Positions 1 through 8,882 of a DNA stretch of 64,000 nt are shown here, piece after piece. The position numbers and the translations under genes are program-made. The number at the start of each line of letters is the position of its first letter. Position 1 is the first letter of the stretch. The stretch comes from Nitrosomonas sp. (GTDB taxonomy: Bacteria > Pseudomonadota > Gammaproteobacteria > Burkholderiales > Nitrosomonadaceae). The notes under the pieces are model-generated. The model ran no database searches. It was not told the DNA's origin and saw only the letters and a program-made list of their open reading frames with translations. The stretch covers positions 82,249 to 146,248 of the forward strand of contig JAMWZW010000007.1 of assembly GCA_024281995.1 (NCBI GenBank), in the 5' to 3' direction.

Positions 1-2
1 GA

Positions 3-827
3 ACGATCACAACAAAAATTCCAGAATTTGATGATTTAGGCTTACCTCAAGTACTTAAGGAAGTTGTCATGAGTAAACGAGGCCTGGTGATTTTTGTTGG
101 AGGTACGGGTTCAGGAAAATCTACATCAATGGCTGCATTAATCGGTCACAGAAATAAAAACAGCCATGGCCATATTATTACCATTGAGGACCCCGTTGAG
201 TATGTGCACGAGCATATCCATTGTGTGATTACTCAACGTGAAGTAGGTGTTGATACTGAATCTTGGGAAGCGGCTCTAAAAAATACACTCCGGCAAGCAC
301 CTGATGTCATTCTAATTGGAGAAATACGTGATCGTGAAACCATGGAACATGCTATTGCATTTGCTGAAACTGGTCATCTTTGCATGGGAACACTACATGC
401 GAATAGTGCAAATCAAGCACTTGATCGTATCATTAATTTTTTTCCTGAAGAAAGGCGTACCCAATTATTAATGGATTTGTCGCTGAATTTAAGAGCGCTA
501 GTGGCACAACGATTGATACCGGCAAAAGATGAAAAAGGAAGGGTTGCAGCCATTGAGGTACTACTTAATTCTCCATTGATTGCAGATTTAATTTTTAAAG
601 GAAATGTTCATGAAATTAAGGAAATCATGAAAAAATCTCGCGAAATGGGAATGCAGACATTTGACACGGCATTATTTGAGCTTTATGAAGCTGGCAAAAT
701 TAGTTATGAAGATGCGCTTAGGAATGCTGATTCAATGAATGAGCTTCGTTTGCAAATTAAAATTGGTAGTAGCGAAGCTAAAGGAAGAGATTTTGCTTCT
801 AGTATTGATCATCTTACAATTACATAG
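3..827 (+). CDS. pilU: PilU, type IV pilus retraction ATPase (5' end outside window)
   Basis: This is the C-terminal part of a PilT/PilU hexameric ATPase, which acts at the inner-membrane base of the type IV pilus to depolymerise pilin during twitching. The frame is open from base 3, so the first in-window ATG (69) is internal; about 100 N-terminal residues lie upstream of the window. Visible motifs are the Walker A GGTGSGKSTS, the Asp box IEDPVEY, the Walker B region LIGEIRDRETM and the His box GTLHANSANQALDRI. The wording AFAETGHLCMGTLH and NFFPEERR favours PilU over PilT. pilT would be expected just upstream. The 3' end is intact and is followed by an IS110-type relic about 120 bp downstream. 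Confidence 0.93.
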   Translation, partial: TITTKIPEFDDLGLPQVLKEVVMSKRGLVIFVGGTGSGKSTSMAALIGHRNKNSHGHIITIEDPVEYVHEHIHCVITQREVGVDTESWEAALKNTLRQAPDVILIGEIRDRETMEHAIAFAETGHLCMGTLHANSANQALDRIINFFPEERRTQLLMDLSLNLRALVAQRLIPAKDEKGRVAAIEVLLNSPLIADLIFKGNVHEIKEIMKKSREMGMQTFDTALFELYEAGKISYEDALRNADSMNELRLQIKIGSSEAKGRDFASSIDHLTIT

Positions 828-949
828 TCGCTACTGAAATACAACACGGAACCATGACCTAATGGAATGGACGCCCACTATCCTAAACGGCATCAAGGTG
901 CCAAAGTAGTGGCGCAATAAAGCCCACCCAATAAAGAGGAGCGTCCGAC
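828..949. other. Left non-coding flank of the IS110-type relic
   Basis: A 122-bp gap between pilU and the transposase relic. It is likely the 5' non-coding end of the insertion element, with a purine-rich ribosome-binding site (AGAGGAG) about 9 bases before the ATG at 950. I could not define the outer boundary or a target duplication, which fits IS110 elements because many lack terminal inverted repeats. Confidence 0.4.
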
Positions 950-1752
950 ATGAAGATTACAATGATAGGCATTGATTTGGCAAAAGAAGTATTTCAGATT
1001 CACGGTATGGATGTACATGGCAAGGCCGTGCTGCGCAAGCAACTGCGTCGCAGTGATATGACGAAGTTCTTTGTCAATCTTGAGCCCTGCCTGATTGGCA
1101 TGGAAGCCTGCGGTAGTTCACACCATTGGGCGAGAAAGCTGGGCGAATTTGGTATTGTGATACCTCAGGGATCCGATCCATCAACAAGCGTATGCCGGAT
1201 ATTTTGGAAGATGCCGAGAATGGTTTGCCAGGTACGCTGCGCAAGTTGTTGGAAAGACTGAACGACCATTTCAAGGAGTTGAATCGTCAGGTGGAGGAAC
1301 TGGAGCTGCAGATCAAGCTGTGGCACAAGGAGAATGAAGCCAGTCAAAGGCTGGAAGCCATTCCCGGCATTGGCCCGATCACGGCGAGCGCCATTGTTGC
1401 AACTGTGGGAAATGCCACGGAATTCAAGAACGGCAGGCAACTTTCGGCATCGCTCGGATTGGTTCCAAAGCAACGCTCCAGCGGTGGCAAGCAAACATTG
1501 CTGGGCATCAGTAAACGTGGCAACACTTACTTGCGCACTTTGATGATCCACGGAGCACGAGCGGTCATTCGGTTTGCCGAGAACAAGGCTGAACCTGATA
1601 GCTGGCTGCGCAAGCTAATGATGCGGCGCAACAAGAATGTTGCTGCCGTTGCACTGGCAAATAAAAACGCACGTATTATTTGGGCGTTGCTCGCTAAAGA
1701 CACTAAATTCCACCCCCATCACACTTCGGCAGTGTCCGCTGCCGCAGCCTGA
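950..1752 (+). pseudogene. IS110-family transposase relic (internal deletion plus frameshift)
   Basis: The first frame (950 to about 1170) carries the N-terminal RuvC-like DEDD start of an IS110 transposase: D9 in GIDLAKE and E52 in GMEACG. It then jumps from WARKLG directly to EFGIVIPQG, text that in intact members lies roughly 70 residues further on. The missing segment would carry the last two acidic catalytic residues. A one-base loss near 1168-1170 then moves the reading into a second frame that runs to 1752 with the usual IS116/IS110/IS902 C-terminal domain (AIPGIGPITASAI; QRSSGGKQ with the catalytic-type serine; GISKRGN). The two parts together give about 268 residues against about 340 for the family. 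Inference: immobile remnant, inactivated by both lesions. Confidence 0.85.
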
Positions 1753-1999
1753 TCGGGCCAGCTGAATAGAGATGTATTGGTAACGTTATAATTGAACGAG
1801 TTTAAGGAGAAAAATTTCCCCCGATTGCACAGGCAATCATGACATGATGGCGAGACTGGTCAGACCGTGAGTGGCTAAACCTAAATTTGACCAAGTGCAT
1901 AGAGCACGTTGACCTGATAAGGCGTTACTCAGCGGATTCCATCAGGGATAGAGGCAATGCGCCTCATATAAAATCCGGATGTAGGGCTGCAATCTTATA
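1753..1999 (+). ncRNA. 3' non-coding end of the IS110-type relic, possible bridge-RNA region
   Basis: About 250 bp of gene-free sequence follows the transposase relic up to the IS481 inverted repeat. The long downstream flank and short upstream flank match the IS1111 subgroup of IS110, in which the guide (bridge) RNA is encoded downstream of the transposase. No fold was computed, so the RNA assignment is an inference from layout. The right end may have been cut by the IS481 insertion at about 2000. Confidence 0.3.
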
Positions 2000-2027
2000 T
2001 GTAGTAGTCTCGACCCGATCTGACAGT
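2000..2027 (+). repeat. Left terminal inverted repeat of the IS481 element
   Basis: Pairs with 3191-3218. The outer 9 bases and the inner 11 bases are identical, with mismatches clustered in the middle, as usual for transposase binding sites with two contact blocks. Confidence 0.75.
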
Positions 2028-2061
2028 TACCCGATTTAACGATGTGTCTGTTAGATCAAAT

Positions 2062-3105
2062 TCAGTTATTCAATGAGGTAATTTTATCGTCCCACACCCC
2101 CTTTGCGTCAATTAAAGTTTGCATCGGTGTACGCCCACAACACATTTTTCCTTGGTGAGTACGTGTGTTGTTGTAATACACCATCCAGTCATCCAGATCG
2201 TGCTGTAACTCTTCGATCGATTGGTAAATCTTACGCCTGAATGCTACCTGGTAGAATTCCTGCAAGATGGTTTTGTGGAAACGCTCGCAGATACCATTTG
2301 TTTGTGGATGATTGGCTTTCGTTCTGGAATGCTCAATGTCATTGAGTGCCAGATAGAGCTGGTAATCGTGACTCTCCGGCTTACCGCAGTATTCGGTACC
2401 GCGATCGGTCAGGATACGGATGACTCCCATACCTTGTTCGACAAAGAACGGAAGCACCCGGTCATTAAGCAAATCAGCTGCTGTGATCGGCGTTTTGGTG
2501 GTATACAACTTCGCTGCAGCCCACTTGGAATAAGTATCGACGAATGTTTGCTGATAAATTCGACCCACGCCCTTGATGGTGCCAACGTAAAATGTGTCTT
2601 GGCTGCCGAGATAGCCTGGATGAGCCGTCTCGATTTCGCCATGAGCAACATCGTCTTCTTGTTTCTTCTCCAGGGCCTGCACTTGCGCTTCGGTCAGCAC
2701 TGCTCCGGTCTCGGCGATATGTTTCTCCAAGGCTGACAAACGCTTCTTGAACGACTCCAGATTCTGACGCAGCCACACCGAACGAACGCCAGATGGAGAA
2801 ACAATGATTCCGCGTTTGCGTAGTTCATTAGAAACACGAACCTGACCAAACGCAGGTTGCTCCAGCGCAAAAGCTTTGATCGCTGCTTCCGTCGCTTCTT
2901 CTACGCGATTCTTGATATTGGGTTTACGCCGGTTCTCATCAATCAGTGCCTCAACGCCTCCTGCCTCCACGGCAGCCTGATAGCGATAGAAAGTATCGCG
3001 TGAAAAACCCATTACCTTGCAGGCTCGGGATACATTTCCAAGCTCGGCTGCCAGATTAAGCAAACCAATCTTGTGTTTGATGATAGTTCGTTGAATACTA
3101 CTCAT
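2062..3105 (-). CDS. IS481-family transposase
   Basis: A DDE transposase of 347 residues. The N-terminal helix-turn-helix (about residues 13-45, AAELGNVSRACKVMGFSRDTFYR) precedes an rve integrase core. The catalytic triad appears intact: D170 in GSQDTFYVG, D234 in LTDRGTEY and E274 in GICERFHK. The C-terminal YYNNTRTHQG is typical of IS481/IS3 relatives. The start at 3105 was preferred over an in-frame ATG 45 bases upstream because GGAG lies at the right distance before it and the helix-turn-helix follows at once. With intact ends on both sides, the element may still be mobile. Confidence 0.9.
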   Translation of the reverse strand: MSSIQRTIIKHKIGLLNLAAELGNVSRACKVMGFSRDTFYRYQAAVEAGGVEALIDENRRKPNIKNRVEEATEAAIKAFALEQPAFGQVRVSNELRKRGIIVSPSGVRSVWLRQNLESFKKRLSALEKHIAETGAVLTEAQVQALEKKQEDDVAHGEIETAHPGYLGSQDTFYVGTIKGVGRIYQQTFVDTYSKWAAAKLYTTKTPITAADLLNDRVLPFFVEQGMGVIRILTDRGTEYCGKPESHDYQLYLALNDIEHSRTKANHPQTNGICERFHKTILQEFYQVAFRRKIYQSIEELQHDLDDWMVYYNNTRTHQGKMCCGRTPMQTLIDAKGVWDDKITSLNN

Positions 3106-3190
3106 GGAATTACTCCTTTGCGCTTGCGCGCTTCGTTGATAAAGATTCACACCTCTATCAAACCGGGTAATCCCACCTTTGGCAAGATCT

Positions 3191-3218
3191 ACTGTCAGAT
3201 CAAGTCTGAACTACTACA
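3191..3218 (-). repeat. Right terminal inverted repeat of the IS481 element
   Basis: Reverse complement of the left repeat at 2000-2027 with 23 of 28 matching positions. It lies about 85 bp upstream of the transposase start codon, so the transposase promoter probably overlaps or lies just inside it. Confidence 0.75.
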
Positions 3219-3416
3219 GCTTATGACACTCGGTGTTGATCGAATTACGCTATGCCACACATAGGACAAATCCGCCTTCAATTTGCTTTATTGTGCAGAT
3301 TGAAGGTAAAAATCGCTGTTTTAGGCAGAATTCACGAATAATTTTACAAATCGGCGGGTACACGTCATCAGAATTTTCAATTCATACGGAAATATTTGAA
3401 TTTCCCGACAGACCCG
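3219..3416. other. Gene-free spacer between IS481 and the IS3 relic
   Basis: About 200 bp with no credible gene. The only structure I see is an 8-bp perfect inverted repeat with a 16-base loop (arms 3275-3282 and 3299-3306, CCTTCAAT and ATTGAAGG), with no T-tract to make it a terminator. It is probably scar sequence from several insertion events. Confidence 0.4.
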
Positions 3417-3591
3417 AGATTTAAAACACGACAACAGGCCATTCAGGAGATTACCGAATATATCGAAATATTCTATAACCGACAGCGCAAGAAAGAAAGA
3501 TTGGGCTATTTATCGCCAGCGCAATTTTCGCAGCAATACTATGCAAATCTACTAGCTGCTTAAACCTATGGACTCCATATTTGACAACACA
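3417..3591 (+). pseudogene. Right-end fragment of an IS3-family element (transposase C-terminus)
   Basis: Reading from about 3417 in one frame to the stop at 3561-3563 gives a C-terminal fragment of an IS3-family OrfB integrase with the diagnostic strings EYIEIFYNRQRK and RLGYLSPAQF. The stop is followed by a sequence ending TTGACAACACA at 3591, which looks like an IS3-type right terminal repeat with a CA end. The helix-turn-helix OrfA and most of the integrase core are missing, so this is the last 0.17 kb of a deleted element. It lies directly against the truncated transposase gene that follows. Confidence 0.75.
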
Positions 3592-3596
3592 CCTCA

Positions 3597-4385
3597 GGCT
3601 CGGTAGTGCGTAGATTGGTGGGCTATGACCGATTCGAGGGTCGAGAAGCCTGGGAAGCGCTGGCTAAATTGTATTGCGTACTGAGAAGGTATGTTAATTT
3701 TTTCCAACCATCACTGAAGCTGTTAGAGAAAGGACGACAAGGAGCTAAAGTATCAAAGAAATACGATAGCGCAAAAACGCCATTTCAGCGTGTCCTGCTT
3801 TCTGAGAATATTAGTCAGGCAAAGAAAGACTCGTTAACCGCGGAATATAAAACACTCGGTCCTGTCGATATACTGAATCAGCTGGAAATGCTACAAGATA
3901 AGTTATGGAAATTTTCTTGGAACAAAAACGGCAATGCAGAATCCACTTTTGTCGTCAGCAAAGATGATATTAACGATCGAAACATGCAACCGGAGAAGTG
4001 TGGTAATTTAAATCGTCATTATCACACAAGCGAAAAGGTAGACTTAAGAAAAACTCCTCGCACCTGGCGAACGAGAAAAGATCCTTTTGAAAATGTTTGG
4101 GATGAGATTCGATTGCGACTAGAGCTGATGCCAGAGACTATAGCCATCGGAATTATACAGTGGCTCATGGGAAAGTACCCAAGCCAGTTTTCCATGGGTC
4201 AAACCCGGACTCTGCAAAGAAGAATCGCACAGTGGCGCCAGGAGCAAGAAAGTCATGAAAAAACATTGCGAGCACTCATGACCACTCAAATGACACCTCT
4301 GCTAACTTTCTCCATTACAGATACAGGCATTCAGACTAACCTAGAATGTGGGAAAAAAGATGTAGCGAAATCACTTTATTACTGA
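3597..4385 (+). pseudogene. 5'-truncated integrase-core transposase
   Basis: The open frame begins in the middle of a protein: VVRRLVGYDRFEG followed by LRRYVNFFQPSLKLL is the back half of a large transposase with an rve (integrase) core, and RTRKDPFENVWDEI plus RTLQRRIAQWRQ is the C-terminal basic region seen in IS21-like and related transposases. The GTG at 3606 lies inside the conserved text and is not a true start; the catalytic core is absent. The IS3 fragment ending at 3591 abuts it, so insertion followed by deletion is the simplest history. It runs to 259 residues and ends normally at 4385. I cannot name the element. Confidence 0.7.
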
Positions 4386-4577
4386 CATGATCGCACTGTT
4401 AGGTTTATTGGGTAAGCCCTACTCGTAGGTTTTGAAATTAAACTTTTTGTGATGAGGTGTACCGCTAGATAGTAGTATGATTTTTGATTGAGGCAATACG
4501 AAGCGGCCAAGATAATTGATGGGAGGCATTCGACTTTTCGAGCACTTTGTACGATTCTAGGTCTGAACTAATACATT
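4386..4577. other. Gene-free gap between transposase relic and response regulator
   Basis: 192 bp with no recognisable gene, hairpin terminator or repeat. It probably contains the unidentified right end of the truncated element. Confidence 0.3.
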
Positions 4578-5285
4578 TTACGCAATAGCGGCGATTTTGG
4601 TTTGCTGTAAGCGATAGCCATAGCCATAAATTGTCGAAATATCCCACTCATTTTGAGAAGAGAAGCTGAGTTTGTGGCGAATACGGCTAATATGCGTATC
4701 GACTGTGCGTGTATCGATTTCAACGGCTAATCCCCAAATCTTTTCCAGTAAATGTACTCTTGATAATAGTTTATTTTGATTCTGAAATAGATAACAGACT
4801 AAAGCAAATTCTTTTTGCGTGAGTTCAACGTGTTTACCAGCAACAATTATTGTTTGATTTTCGTGATCAATTTCATAAGATCCGAAATGAAAATTCGTAT
4901 TTGTAATAACGTGCTGCTCTTGACTGCGGCGAGCTAACGATTCGATCCTGGCGAGTAATTCAAAATATCGGGATGATTTAACGAAGTAATCGTCAGCGCC
5001 CATGTGCAGCACATTTACAACATCGGATTCGCTGTTGCGCGCTGTAACGCAGATAATCGGAATATGCCAATTTGGCGAATTCCGAACCCATTTTAGTACT
5101 TCCCCCGCAGTACCGTCAGGCAGTATCCAGTCAATGATGAGTAAATCAAACTTCTCCTGCTTGAGTGCGCCCAAGAAAGAAGCAATCGTTCCAAAAAACT
5201 GGGATTGGTATTTTTCTGTGGATGAAAATAGCAGCTTATAAATGGCTATCTGAGTAGCATCATCTTCTAATATTCCCAATCGCAT
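4578..5285 (-). CDS. Orphan OmpR/PhoB-type response regulator
   Basis: A two-domain DNA-binding response regulator of 235 residues. The receiver domain spans roughly residues 1-120: acidic pocket E7-D8-D9, predicted phosphorylated D52 in LLIIDWILPDG, and conserved lysine in YFVKSS, where the usual KP is KS. The winged-helix effector spans roughly residues 135-230 (ELTQKEFALVCYLF; DTRTVDTHISRIRHKL; YGYGYRL). The start at 5285 was preferred over the ATG 48 bases upstream because the receiver fold begins MRLGILEDD and AGGAA precedes it. No histidine kinase gene is adjacent, so partner and target genes are unknown. It lies between the insertion-sequence scars and mnmE. Confidence 0.85.
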   Translation of the reverse strand: MRLGILEDDATQIAIYKLLFSSTEKYQSQFFGTIASFLGALKQEKFDLLIIDWILPDGTAGEVLKWVRNSPNWHIPIICVTARNSESDVVNVLHMGADDYFVKSSRYFELLARIESLARRSQEQHVITNTNFHFGSYEIDHENQTIIVAGKHVELTQKEFALVCYLFQNQNKLLSRVHLLEKIWGLAVEIDTRTVDTHISRIRHKLSFSSQNEWDISTIYGYGYRLQQTKIAAIA

Positions 5286-5367
5286 AGTAAGAAAGTTCCT
5301 ATAAATAAGAAATTGATACATTACTAGCGGCATCCGAATGAATGACCTTTAACGAGTCGAAGAAGAT

Positions 5368-6744
5368 TTATTTGCCGATGCAAAAGCGCGAAAAAATTTC
5401 TCCTAGCAAATCATCTGCAGTGAATTTTCCACTAATGGAAGATAAAGCAGATTGTGCTAGCCTGAGTTCTTCAGCGAGAATTTCCAATTGGCAGTCGCTT
5501 GCAATGAATTTTTGTGCATTTTCTAAATGTTTTTTGGTTTTTTTTAGAGCTTCAAGATGGCGTTGCCTGGCCATGAAAATTCCTTCTCCACCCTGATTGA
5601 ATTGCCAGCCTGCAATTTCCAGTATTTTCCGGCGCAGCAATTCGATTCCTGCACCTGTTTTAGCGGATAAATGAATTTTGATATTATTTTTTTCAACTTC
5701 CATGCGTGGATTTTCATTCAGTAAGTCAATTTTGTTGAATAAAGTAATTTGTGGTTTTTCGGCTGGAATGTGAGTAAGTATTTGTTCTTTTTTTTCATAG
5801 TGTTGCTGACTGCCATCAATTAACCAGATGACCATGTTGGCGTTTTGAATGGCTGCATGGGTGCGTTCAATGCCTTTTTGCTCCACGATATCACTGGTTT
5901 GTCTCAAACCTGCTGTGTCGATAATATGTATAGGTATGCCTTCGATAGCGATAGTGCGCTGGATGGTGTCGCGCGTAGTACCAGGAATTTCAGTGACGAT
6001 GGCTGCCTCGTCTTCAACCAGTTGATTCAATAGACTCGATTTGCCCACGTTGGGTGCACCCGCTAGTACGATTCTGATACCTTCCTGCAGCAAGCTTCCT
6101 CGTTGGGCGGAAGCAAAGATTTGTTCAATTTGCATATGGATATGATCCAAGCTTTCTTTGATTTGTAATGCCTGCACGTTATCGATTTCTTCTTCTGGAA
6201 AATCAAGTGTAGCTTCTATAAGCATGCGCAGTGTGATCAATAAATCTATAAGAGTTTCAATTTTGGTAGAAAAATGTCCCTGCAAGGAATGAATTGCGCA
6301 ACGGGCGGCCTCCTTTGTGTTTGCCGCAATAATATCAGCCACACTTTCGGCTTGAATGAGATCAATTTTATTATTGAGGTAAGCACGTAGTGTGAATTCA
6401 CCAGGTTGTGCCAGGCGGGCACCTGCAGAAAGACATTCATTCAGAAGCAGATTCATTACTGCCGGACCCCCATGACCCTGTAATTCGAGTACATCTTCAC
6501 CAGTATAAGAATCGGGTGCTGGAAAATAAAGTGCGATGCCTTGATCAATGATTTGACTTTGATGATCTAAAAATTGGCACAAGTGAGCATGACGTGGTTT
6601 GGGAATTTTTCCGAGGATTGTCTGTGCTAATTTTGTTAAGTTCTTGCCGGAAATGCGAACGACTCCGATGCCACCGCGACCGGGTGGTGTTGAAATTGCG
6701 GCAATGATATCAGGGTCTCCCATAAATTTTGATGGTGCAACCAT
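5368..6744 (-). CDS. mnmE: MnmE, tRNA uridine-34 modification GTPase
   Basis: MnmE works with MnmG to install the carboxymethylaminomethyl group on wobble uridine 34 of several tRNAs. The protein has 458 residues, normal for the family. The N-terminal tetrahydrofolate-binding domain starts at about residue 8 ([17 protein letters not shown]). The G domain shows GAPNVGKS (229-236), GTTRDT, DTAGLR and NKIDLL. The protein ends in CIGK with the conserved C-terminal cysteine. The family consensus would also accept the internal ATG at 6723, seven codons in; neither start has a strong ribosome-binding site. It lies immediately downstream of yidC in the classical rpmH-rnpA-yidD-yidC-mnmE order. Confidence 0.96.
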   Translation of the reverse strand: MVAPSKFMGDPDIIAAISTPPGRGGIGVVRISGKNLTKLAQTILGKIPKPRHAHLCQFLDHQSQIIDQGIALYFPAPDSYTGEDVLELQGHGGPAVMNLLLNECLSAGARLAQPGEFTLRAYLNNKIDLIQAESVADIIAANTKEAARCAIHSLQGHFSTKIETLIDLLITLRMLIEATLDFPEEEIDNVQALQIKESLDHIHMQIEQIFASAQRGSLLQEGIRIVLAGAPNVGKSSLLNQLVEDEAAIVTEIPGTTRDTIQRTIAIEGIPIHIIDTAGLRQTSDIVEQKGIERTHAAIQNANMVIWLIDGSQQHYEKKEQILTHIPAEKPQITLFNKIDLLNENPRMEVEKNNIKIHLSAKTGAGIELLRRKILEIAGWQFNQGGEGIFMARQRHLEALKKTKKHLENAQKFIASDCQLEILAEELRLAQSALSSISGKFTADDLLGEIFSRFCIGK

Positions 6745-6788
6745 GAAATTGCTGGTTATTCTGTATTATGAATAACCAGCATTAATTG

Positions 6789-8705
6789 TTATTTCTTCCT
6801 TGGTTTTTTGCCAGAGACGTTGCTTTTTGCTTTAGCAGGAATTTTATTTTTTGTCACAGTAGTTGAAGAAGAAGTTAATTGTGATTTTTCACTTTGTTCA
6901 GTACTCGTTTTTGCAATAACCGCTTCTTCGCTGTCAGCTACCGGAAGTTGTGCTTCGTCTGCAGCTGGTTCGTCAGGTTTATTCTTTCTTTTCGTTTTGA
7001 TATTACCTTTACTGGCTGATTCACTCGCTTTGTTTTCGTACATCCGGGTTATTTGCCATTGTTGCGCGATGGAAAGAATGTTGTTGCAAAGTGAATAAAG
7101 CACTAACCCGGCTGGGAAAAAGAAAAAGAACACACTGAATGCAATAGGCATAATCTGCATTACTTTTGCTTGAATCGGGTCTGCGGGTGTCGGACTAAGC
7201 TTGGATTGAATCCACATTGATATGCCCATTATTACGGGTAGCACATAATATGGATCTGGTACCGACATGTCGGTAATCCATAGCGCAAGCGGGGCATAAC
7301 GCAGTTCAACGGCTGCCATCAAAGTCCAGAACAATGCAATAAATACCGGGATTTGAACTAGAATTGGTAAACAACCTCCCATTGGATTAATTTTTTCTTG
7401 TTTATAAAACTCCATCATGACTTGATGCATTCGCTGCCGATCACTGGCATATTGTTCACGTATGCGTTGCAGTTTCGGAGTGACAAGTCTCAACTTTGCC
7501 ATCGAGCGATACCCGGCAGCGGATAATGGGAAGAATATGAGTTTAACAGTAAATGTTAAAAGAATAATTGCTATGCCCCAGTTATCTACCCATGAATGAT
7601 AAAAAGAAAGCAGCCAAAACAATGGCTTGGCAAGTACTGTCAGCCATCCATAATCGACGGTTAATTCCAGACCTGGCGACAATTCTGCTAATTTATCCTG
7701 TTCTTGCGGGCCCGCATAAAAAGGCATGGTGACATTTCTGGTTTGACCAGATTCTATTGCTCCGACCGGCGCAATAATTCCAGCGGTATATTGATTGTTA
7801 GCTAGGCGTTTTGCATAGTATTCACGAGGAGTTTGTTGTGGAGGAAGCCAGGCGGTTAGAAAATAGTGTTCTAACATTGCAATCCAGCCATTATCTGCGT
7901 TGGTTGGATATTCTGCTTTATTTTTATCCAAATCAGAAAATTTTATTTTTAGGAATTTGTCTTCTTTCGTATACATTGCGGGCCCTGTATAGGAATGAAT
8001 CAGAGTACTGGATCCTGTAGGTTCGTTTGCATCCCGCAACATTTGGAAGTAAGAAAATGGGATTATTGTTGTTTCACCATTATTTTTAATTTCAAATTCA
8101 ACATCAATAACATAACTGCCACGATGGAAAGTATAAATCTTTGCAACTTGTAAGTTATCTATTTCCGGGGCTATTAAACGTACTACTATCTTATTTTGTC
8201 CTGATTCCAGTTCGTAATTGCCATTTTGTGTGGAATCTGTAGTGTATTTTGTTTTATGACTAGGTAATCCGTCTCCGATTAATCCAGATTGTGCGACTTG
8301 AAATCGTGCAGTTTTATCTAGTAATAGCTCGTAGGGTTTGTCTTTATCTTCCCGAGATGGATGCTTCAATAACCCCAGCTGACGTATGTCGCCTCCCGCT
8401 GTGTCAATTTCGGCAACAACCATATCGGTTGTAACTTTAATTTTTTCACCAGTGCTAAAAAGATTAGGTGTTACCGATGGACTGCTGCCTTCGATTGCTG
8501 AAGAATTACCAATGGATTCCTCCGTTGAAGAAGTTAAACCATCTCCTGGTACTGGCAAAGGATCATGGCGCTGATTAGAAGAGTCAGCAGTAACCCCCGA
8601 CTTTACTTGTGATGCAGGTGGATATAATTCTTTTTGCCATGCATCCCATAAAAATAGTAAAGAGGTGGAGAAAATGATAATAAGTACGAGTCTTTTTGTT
8701 TCCAT
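6789..8705 (-). CDS. yidC: YidC, inner-membrane protein insertase
   Basis: YidC inserts and folds inner-membrane proteins, alone or with SecYEG. The first transmembrane helix (about residues 5-22, LVLIIIFSTSLLFLWDAW) is followed by a long Ser/Thr/Pro-rich linker and the periplasmic beta-domain. The insertase core then spans roughly residues 360-560 (WGIAIILLTFTVKLIFFPL; MGGCLPILVQIPVFIALFW; FFFFPAGLVLYSLCNNILSI). At 638 residues it is longer than the usual 550-560 because of a tail of about 80 residues after the last helix, rich in Lys, Ser and Thr and ending KPRKK. Such basic tails can contact ribosomes in Oxa1-like proteins; that role here is inferred. Confidence 0.95.
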   Translation of the reverse strand: METKRLVLIIIFSTSLLFLWDAWQKELYPPASQVKSGVTADSSNQRHDPLPVPGDGLTSSTEESIGNSSAIEGSSPSVTPNLFSTGEKIKVTTDMVVAEIDTAGGDIRQLGLLKHPSREDKDKPYELLLDKTARFQVAQSGLIGDGLPSHKTKYTTDSTQNGNYELESGQNKIVVRLIAPEIDNLQVAKIYTFHRGSYVIDVEFEIKNNGETTIIPFSYFQMLRDANEPTGSSTLIHSYTGPAMYTKEDKFLKIKFSDLDKNKAEYPTNADNGWIAMLEHYFLTAWLPPQQTPREYYAKRLANNQYTAGIIAPVGAIESGQTRNVTMPFYAGPQEQDKLAELSPGLELTVDYGWLTVLAKPLFWLLSFYHSWVDNWGIAIILLTFTVKLIFFPLSAAGYRSMAKLRLVTPKLQRIREQYASDRQRMHQVMMEFYKQEKINPMGGCLPILVQIPVFIALFWTLMAAVELRYAPLALWITDMSVPDPYYVLPVIMGISMWIQSKLSPTPADPIQAKVMQIMPIAFSVFFFFFPAGLVLYSLCNNILSIAQQWQITRMYENKASESASKGNIKTKRKNKPDEPAADEAQLPVADSEEAVIAKTSTEQSEKSQLTSSSTTVTKNKIPAKAKSNVSGKKPRKK

Positions 8706-8882
8706 TATTTATCTGATCAGGTTGATTGGTTCTGAGACTAATTAGTAGATAGTAGAAGAATATTTGATAGTATTTTTAACTCAGCGTATGACTATATTTT
8801 AAAATTTAGATAAGTAATTGATTGATAACTTAGAATTAAGTGAATGAGCTGTATCTGATTAATGAAACTAAGTTGCTAATTT

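Larger units (their letters stand above)
2000..3218. mobile_element. IS481-family insertion sequence with 28-bp terminal inverted repeats
   Basis: Both ends begin with TGTAGTAGT when read inward. The left repeat (2000-2027) and the reverse complement of the right repeat (3191-3218) match at 23 of 28 positions by my hand alignment, including the inner block GATCTGACAGT. The 1219-bp element contains one transposase gene filling most of it. The TGT start and the gene type fit the IS481 family. I find no perfect target duplication: the left flank ends CTTATA and the right flank begins GCTTATG. Confidence 0.8.

Noticed and set aside
2221-2736. 171-codon plus-strand frame opposite the IS481 transposase
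   Set aside because: Antisense shadow of a gene with an intact catalytic triad; no ribosome-binding site or family motif.
3275-3306. Rho-independent terminator in the insertion-sequence scar
   Set aside because: The 8-bp stem has a 16-base loop and no T-tract.
5342-5596. Plus-strand 84-codon frame overlapping the 3' end of mnmE
   Set aside because: Antisense to the conserved MnmE C-terminus and without a ribosome-binding site.
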